DNA of 64,000 nucleotides from Phragmites australis. Its lineage: Eukaryota; Streptophyta; Magnoliopsida; Poales; Poaceae. Within the stretch, counting starts at the first letter, position 1; every line of letters starts with the position of its first letter. Shown here in pieces: positions 59,210-64,000 of the stretch. Both the position numbers and the translations under genes were made by a program. A model generated the notes under the pieces. The model was not told the origin of the DNA. It searched no databases and was given only the letters and a program-made list of their open reading frames with translations. The stretch is taken from the NCBI RefSeq assembly GCF_958298935.1, contig NC_084924.1, positions 32,957,819 through 33,021,818 of the forward strand, in the 5' to 3' direction.

Positions 59210-60190
59210 TGTCCTGAGATAAATATGGATGACATGCTAGAGATATGAAAAGGATTGCTCAAGAAATGGAATTGACAAAATTCAATGAACATGATATGGA
59301 CAACCCAGAGTATCCTGGTTCAACCTGGACTATCCGGGTTGCCCAATCCTGAGGCAAAAACTTGGGGTTTGAAGGATTTAACAAATGCATTTGCAAACCC
59401 TTGAAATACATAATTCTAGGAAGGAAAAGGAGTATCTTCACCAAAGAAAATTAACTCTAGAGATAGGTATAGAGAGATTGAGAGGAAACAATTTTTAGGT
59501 TTACCTTGAGATCAAGCGAAGCACTCGGAGTCGATTCGAAGGGAGGGCTGGACAATCCGACCAAGAGATGAGTTGACTTGGTGAAGAACTTGGAAATTCT
59601 ACGGTGAAAACCTTAGATCGCCAGAGGGGAGGTCACCGCGGTGGGAGGATGAGAGAGGAGGTGAAAGAGATAGAATGAAGAGGTAACTCCTTGGGCTGGG
59701 TATAAGACTGGATAACCCGGAGTATCCAGGTGGACCCGGAGTCTCTGAGTTCGGATTTAAAATATAACCGACAGGGGCCACCCGGAGGGTAACTCAGAAC
59801 ATCCGGGTTGAGTGACAGAATCCGGAGTATCCAGATGAACCCGGAGACTCTGGGTTCTATCAACTCGACAGAGACACCCAGGGCCTAAGCACTTCTAGAA
59901 TCCGAATACTCCAGGCTAAATCGGACCTTTCAGGTTCTGGAACATGGCAGAACTTGATTTTTTGAGCTGAGATTCGACGTGGATTTTTGAGAGAAGGGCG
60001 GTTGGACATATAAGACATTTTTGCCACTTATGATCAGCCAACAAACAAGAATACATAACGATAATCATAAGTTATAAAATATTATCAAAATATCAAAGAA
60101 TCAAAAATTTGAAAATAGCACTAAAAAGATATTTTCGCAAACTTCTAGCTTCCAAAGCTATAAGACTAGAACAAATAATTGTGTGCAACA
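59210..60190. repeat. spacer between pol and ORF3 with CCGGAGTATCC-type motifs
   Basis: Between pol and the third ORF, palindromic motifs (CCCGGAGTATCC, ACCCGGAGACTCTGGGT, ACCCGGATGTTCTGAGT) recur at 59300-59345, 59700-59860 and 59895-59935. The same motif class is found in the LTRs of the related families. Confidence 0.55.
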
Positions 60191-63100
60191 TATCAAGCCA
60201 CGTTACGAGAATCTAGGATATTTAGCTCACTTCTCAACTTGCAAAACCTTTACTCGTCTAGCGGCTTGGTGAGGATATCGGCTAGTTGTTATTCAGTTCT
60301 CACATGGTGAATATCGATATTCCCTTTGGTTGAGTGGTCTCTCAAGAAATGGTGCCGGGTGTCTATATGTTTGGTATTTGAGTGTTGCACGGGATTGTTG
60401 GTTATTTTGATAGCACTCTCATTGTCACAAAAAAGTGGGATTTTGGTCATGTTGTAGCCATAATCTCTTAAGGTTTGCTTCATCCAAATTAGTTGAGCAC
60501 GACAAGTGCCAATGGCAACATACTCGGCTTCGGTGGTAGATAGAGCTACATAATTCTATTTCTTTGAGGTCCAAGACACGAGGACCTACCTAAGAATTGG
60601 CAAGACCTGAATGTACTCTTTCTATCCACTTTGCAACCGGCATAGTCGGAATCTGAATAGCCGATAAGGTGAAAGGTTGAACCTTTAGAATACCATAAGC
60701 CAAGGTAAGAAGTATGAATAAAATATCTAATAATTCTCTTGATGGCCACTAAATGGTACTTTTTTGGAGTGACTTGAAATCGTGCATACACTAAGCATAA
60801 TATCGGGCCTAGATGCACAAAGGTAAAGTAAAGAACCAATTATAGAGTGATATACTTTTTGATCCACGGTCTTGCTATCTTTGTTGAGGTCGAGATGTCC
60901 ATTGGCTTGTATAGGAGTATTTATAGGCTTGGCATTCTCTATGTCAAACTTCTTGAGTATATCTTTGATGTACTTGGTTTGGCATATGAATGTGTCTTCC
61001 TTGAGTTGTTTGATATGAAATCATAGGAAGAACTTCAACTCCCCCACCATTGACATCCTAAACCTTTTGGTCATGATCCTGTTAAATTCTTCACAAAAAG
61101 ATTGATTAGTAGAACCAAATATAATATCATCGATATATATTTGACAAATAAATAAATCATTATTAACTTTACTAGTGAAAAGAGTAGTATCAGCTTTGCC
61201 TATTTCAAAGCCTTTTCGACAAAAAAGTTGTAAAGGCATTCATACCATAATCTAGGTGGTTGCTTAAGCCCATAGAACGCCTTATGGAGTTTGTATACAC
61301 GATGAGGATACTTGGTATCTTTAAATTCAGGTGATTGCTCTGCATATACCAATTCGGAGATAGGTTCATTAAAAAATGTGCTCTTTACATCCAATTGATA
61401 TAACTTGAAACATAGTGAGTAGCATAGGCAATGAATATACGAATTGACTCAAGCCTAGTTATGGGAGCATAAGTCTCACTAAAATCCAAACCTTCTGTTT
61501 GCGTGAAGCCTTGAGCAATCAACCTCGCCTTGTTTCTAGTCATGATCCCGTTCTCATCTTATTTGTTGTAGAAGACCTCTTTAGTGCCAATCATATTTTG
61601 TTTGGATTTTTTCACTAATGACCAAACTCTTGAAGTTGTTAAGTGCTTCTTGCATGGCCATCACCTAATCCGGATCTCCAAATGCATCATGTACCTTCAA
61701 AGGCTCCAAAGAGGAAACAAAAAAGTAATATTCACAAAAATTTACAATTCTAGAATGAGTGGTTACCTCTCTTTATATATCACCAAGGATGTTGTCAATC
61801 GGGTGATCTTTTTGATACTTTGATGAATTCTTGGATGTGGCACTTGAGATTACAGCTGAATATCATCTACATCATCATCATCAAGGAATTTGTTGGAGTC
61901 ATTATGAGCTTGATCTTGATCTTGATCTAGACTTTGGTCTTGATCTTTAGTTGATGTTGTTGGCTCCACTTGAGTTGATGAAGATGGATTGGCTTGATCA
62001 TTATTAGCCACTTGTTGCTCTTGGGGTTCTAAGGCTTGATTTCACCAATTGATATCTTCTTAATTGTCTCACTTAGAATTTCTTCATCACTTAAAATATT
62101 AGAATCAACTTGCTCCACTTGAAAGCCGTTAGATTCATCAAATGTCACATCACGCGTGATCCATAACCAAGTAAGAAACCTTTATCTACCTTAGAAGCAA
62201 ACTTAGAAATTTTGACCTTCTTATTTAAAATAAAGCATTTACTACCAAAACTCTAAATTAAGACACATTAGGTTTATTACCGGTTACAAGCTCGTAGGCG
62301 GTCTTCTTCAAGATCTTGTGGAGATATAAGTGGTTGATGGCATGACATGCGGTGTTAACGGTCTCCGCCCAAAATTAATCCGAGATCTTATACTCATCAA
62401 ATATGGTCCTTGCCGACTCTATGAGATCCCTATTCTTTCTCTCGATAGCCTCATTTTGTTGAGGGGAGTAGGGTGCCGAGAATTCATGCTTGATCCCTTC
62501 TTCATCAAGAAATTCTTCGACTTGTATATTCTTAAATTTGCTTCTGTTATCGTTTCTCACCCTTTTTATCTTCACATCGAATTCATTTTGGGCTCTCCTC
62601 ACAAATTTCTTGAATATGGATTCTGTTTCACTCTTGTCATGCAAAAATAATACCCAAGTGAAATGAGCATAATCATCAACAATAATCAAATAATATTTAT
62701 TACCACCAATACTTATGTAGGCGATTGTTCCAAATAAATTCATGTGAAGAAGCTCCAATGGTCTTATAGTCGTCATCATATTCTTGGCGGGATGAGGAGC
62801 TCCAATTTGCTTACCCGCTTGACATGCACTACAAATTCTATCTTTCTCAAAAGAGACATTTGTTAGTCCTCGGATGTGCTCCCCTTTAGAAGTTTAAAAA
62901 AGTTCCTCATACCAACATGGGCTAATCGGCGTACCATAGCCAACTCATTCTAGACTTAGCAATCAAACAAGGCTTAGACCTTACTTCATCCATTAAAAAG
63001 TCAACAAGATAAAGCTTACCCTTCAAATGACCGATGAAAACTATTGATGAGTTTTCCTTCTAGAGACAGCCACACCCTCATTAGTAAAAAGAAAATTATA

Positions 63101-63443
63101 GTCTATTTCATAAAGTTGTGATACGAACAACAAATTATAATTAAGAGATTTGACTAACAACACATTTGAGATAGAATGATCATTGGAGATAGTAATTTTA
63201 CCTACACCAATTACCTCTCCTTTCCCATCATCACTAAAAAGATATTTTCATAAGATCCTCTATTTTCTTTATATAATGAGAATATTCCCTTCTCTCTGGT
63301 CATATGATTTGTTCATCCACTATCAATCACCCAACTTGATCCACCGAAGGAGTATGCTTATAAATAAGTTAAGCTTTTATTTTAGGTATCAAAATTTGTT
63401 TGGGTCCTTTCATGTTAGTCACAAGCACTTTTGGCACCCACAC
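60190..63443 (-). pseudogene. copia pol: integrase, reverse transcriptase, RNase H (decayed)
   Basis: Read right to left, about 63420-62800 gives protease-side and GAG-pre-integrase blocks (VIGVGKITISNDHSISNVLL, CSACQAGKQIGAPH). 62779-62375 is integrase (LYYxxVDDYAHFTW-type start, RNDNRSKFK, SPQQNEAIERKN, where the usual residues are changed). About 61570-61020 is reverse transcriptase (YKLHKAFYGLKQPPRLWYE, IYIDDIIFGSTN). 60840-60289 is the connection and RNase H (CDNESAIKITNNPVQHSNTK, DTRHHFLRD). Stops and frameshifts are numerous. The domain order IN-RT-RH is diagnostic of copia elements. The 5' part is lost at 63443. Confidence 0.85.
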
Positions 63444-64000
63444 TGTCGGTGAATCAGGAACCAGGGGTCCCCGAATCCTGAGGCCGGGCCAGTAATCCGC
63501 CATGTGGCGTCCTCCCGCGGGGTCATCTCCGCGAGGTAAAAAAGACTAAGTCCCGGGAGAGGGCGCTCGGGGCCACAGTCGATGGTCCCCGAGTGCCCGG
63601 GTTCCCCAATGATCTGCAAAGATTAACTAACCGGGAAGAGAGTGCTCGGGGAGGTGAACAGTGACCCCCGAGCACCCAAGTCCCCCGACGACTAGGAGAA
63701 CCGAGTACCGGGAGGGGTGTGCCTGAGGCTGCGAGCAGTGACCCCCCGGGGACCCGAGTACCCCAAGGACTCAAGGAAGGTAGTTCCGGGAGAGAGTGCT
63801 CGGGGCTACGAGCAGCGGCCCCCGAGCACTCAGTTTCCCGAGGATCCATACAGTCAAGTCCGGGAGAGAGTACCCGGGCCATGAACAGTGGCCCCCGAGC
63901 ACTCAGTTCCCCGAGGACCAAGAAAGGGCGTTCTCGGGAGATAGTGCTCGGGGAGGTGAACAGTGACCCCCGGGCACTTGGGTCCCCGACGATCCCGGAA
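63444..64000 (+). mobile_element. LTR start (same family as 41418-42800), continues past window
   Basis: Begins TGTCGGTGAATCAGGAACC and matches the 41418 LTR. It contains at least five to six about 76-bp repeats with GTGCTCGGGG/CCCCGAGCAC hairpins from 63556. Whether it is solo or part of a full element cannot be seen. It cuts the copia element at 63443. Confidence 0.85.

Larger units (their letters stand above)
52832..63443 (-). mobile_element. copia-type LTR retrotransposon with third ORF, 5' end missing
   Basis: The 3' LTR is 53953-52832 (TGAAAGTGC … TGTACATTCA on the minus strand). A purine-rich tract, AAAAAGGAGAAGAT, directly precedes the LTR start at 53953, as a polypurine tract should. 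Upstream on the minus strand come a third ORF (59205-55508), a palindrome-rich spacer (about 59210-60190) and pol (63443-60190). The layout gag-pol-ORF3-LTR matches the SIRE/Maximus style. The 5' LTR and gag are gone because another LTR begins at 63444. A Mutator-like MITE and a solo LTR are nested inside. Confidence 0.8.

Noticed and set aside
63523..63921. Similar repetitive minus-strand frame near the right edge
   Set aside because: Same LTR repeat array; not a gene.

Overview
The window is nuclear DNA from a flowering plant, almost certainly a grass (Poaceae). GT-AG introns, GC-rich first exons beside AT-rich introns, a chloroplast-type SufC with transit peptide, Stowaway MITEs, CACTA, Mutator-like, LINE and copia/gypsy-type LTR elements, and nested retrotransposons all fit this. 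I cannot name the species.

Three genes look intact, all on the + strand. (1) A plastid SufC-type ABC ATPase for Fe-S cluster assembly, six exons, 6042-9314, 303 aa, with a four-copy 43-bp GGCCCA-rich repeat in its promoter. (2) A secreted HAD-family acid phosphatase / vegetative-storage-protein homologue, three exons, 14554-15606, about 255 aa. (3) A cytosolic-type glyoxalase II (hydroxyacylglutathione hydrolase), seven exons, 28849-31762, 258 aa. A possible minus-strand gene may begin near 1.97 kb and run off the left edge.

Broken genes follow. They are a truncated RPL10 (uL16) retro-pseudogene fused to the 3' part of a LINE (26.0-27.1 kb), an unidentified frameshifted minus-strand multi-exon gene (32.0-34.1 kb), and a decayed mitochondrial ABCB/ATM-type transporter (35.5-38.2 kb, minus) that keeps its splice sites but has a stop and lost residues. 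The transporter relic is bounded by a LINE and an LTR and holds a Stowaway MITE.

The remainder is layered transposon sequence. 3.4-4.4 kb is a non-autonomous CACTA. 16.0-25.6 kb is a segment bounded by about 240-bp inverted repeats that holds an LTR element (19.3-24.7 kb) with another inverted LTR nested inside it. 27.9-28.7 kb is a foldback MITE ending about 115 bp before the glyoxalase II start. 39.5-43.0 kb is a CACTA relic with TNP2-like transposase and a nested LTR with target-site duplication (TSD). 46.7-48.5 kb is a solo LTR. 50.3-51.9 kb holds a TIR element and a long hairpin. 52.8-63.4 kb is a minus-strand copia element with 3' LTR, purine tract, an extra third reading frame and pol, itself split by a Mutator-like MITE (9-bp TSD) and a solo LTR (5-bp TSD). 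63.4-64.0 kb is the start of another LTR. I see no CRISPR, operon or prokaryotic feature. The most interesting material is the repeat architecture: palindrome arrays in LTRs, long hairpins, the site-II promoter array, the chimeric retrosequence and the extra copia ORF.
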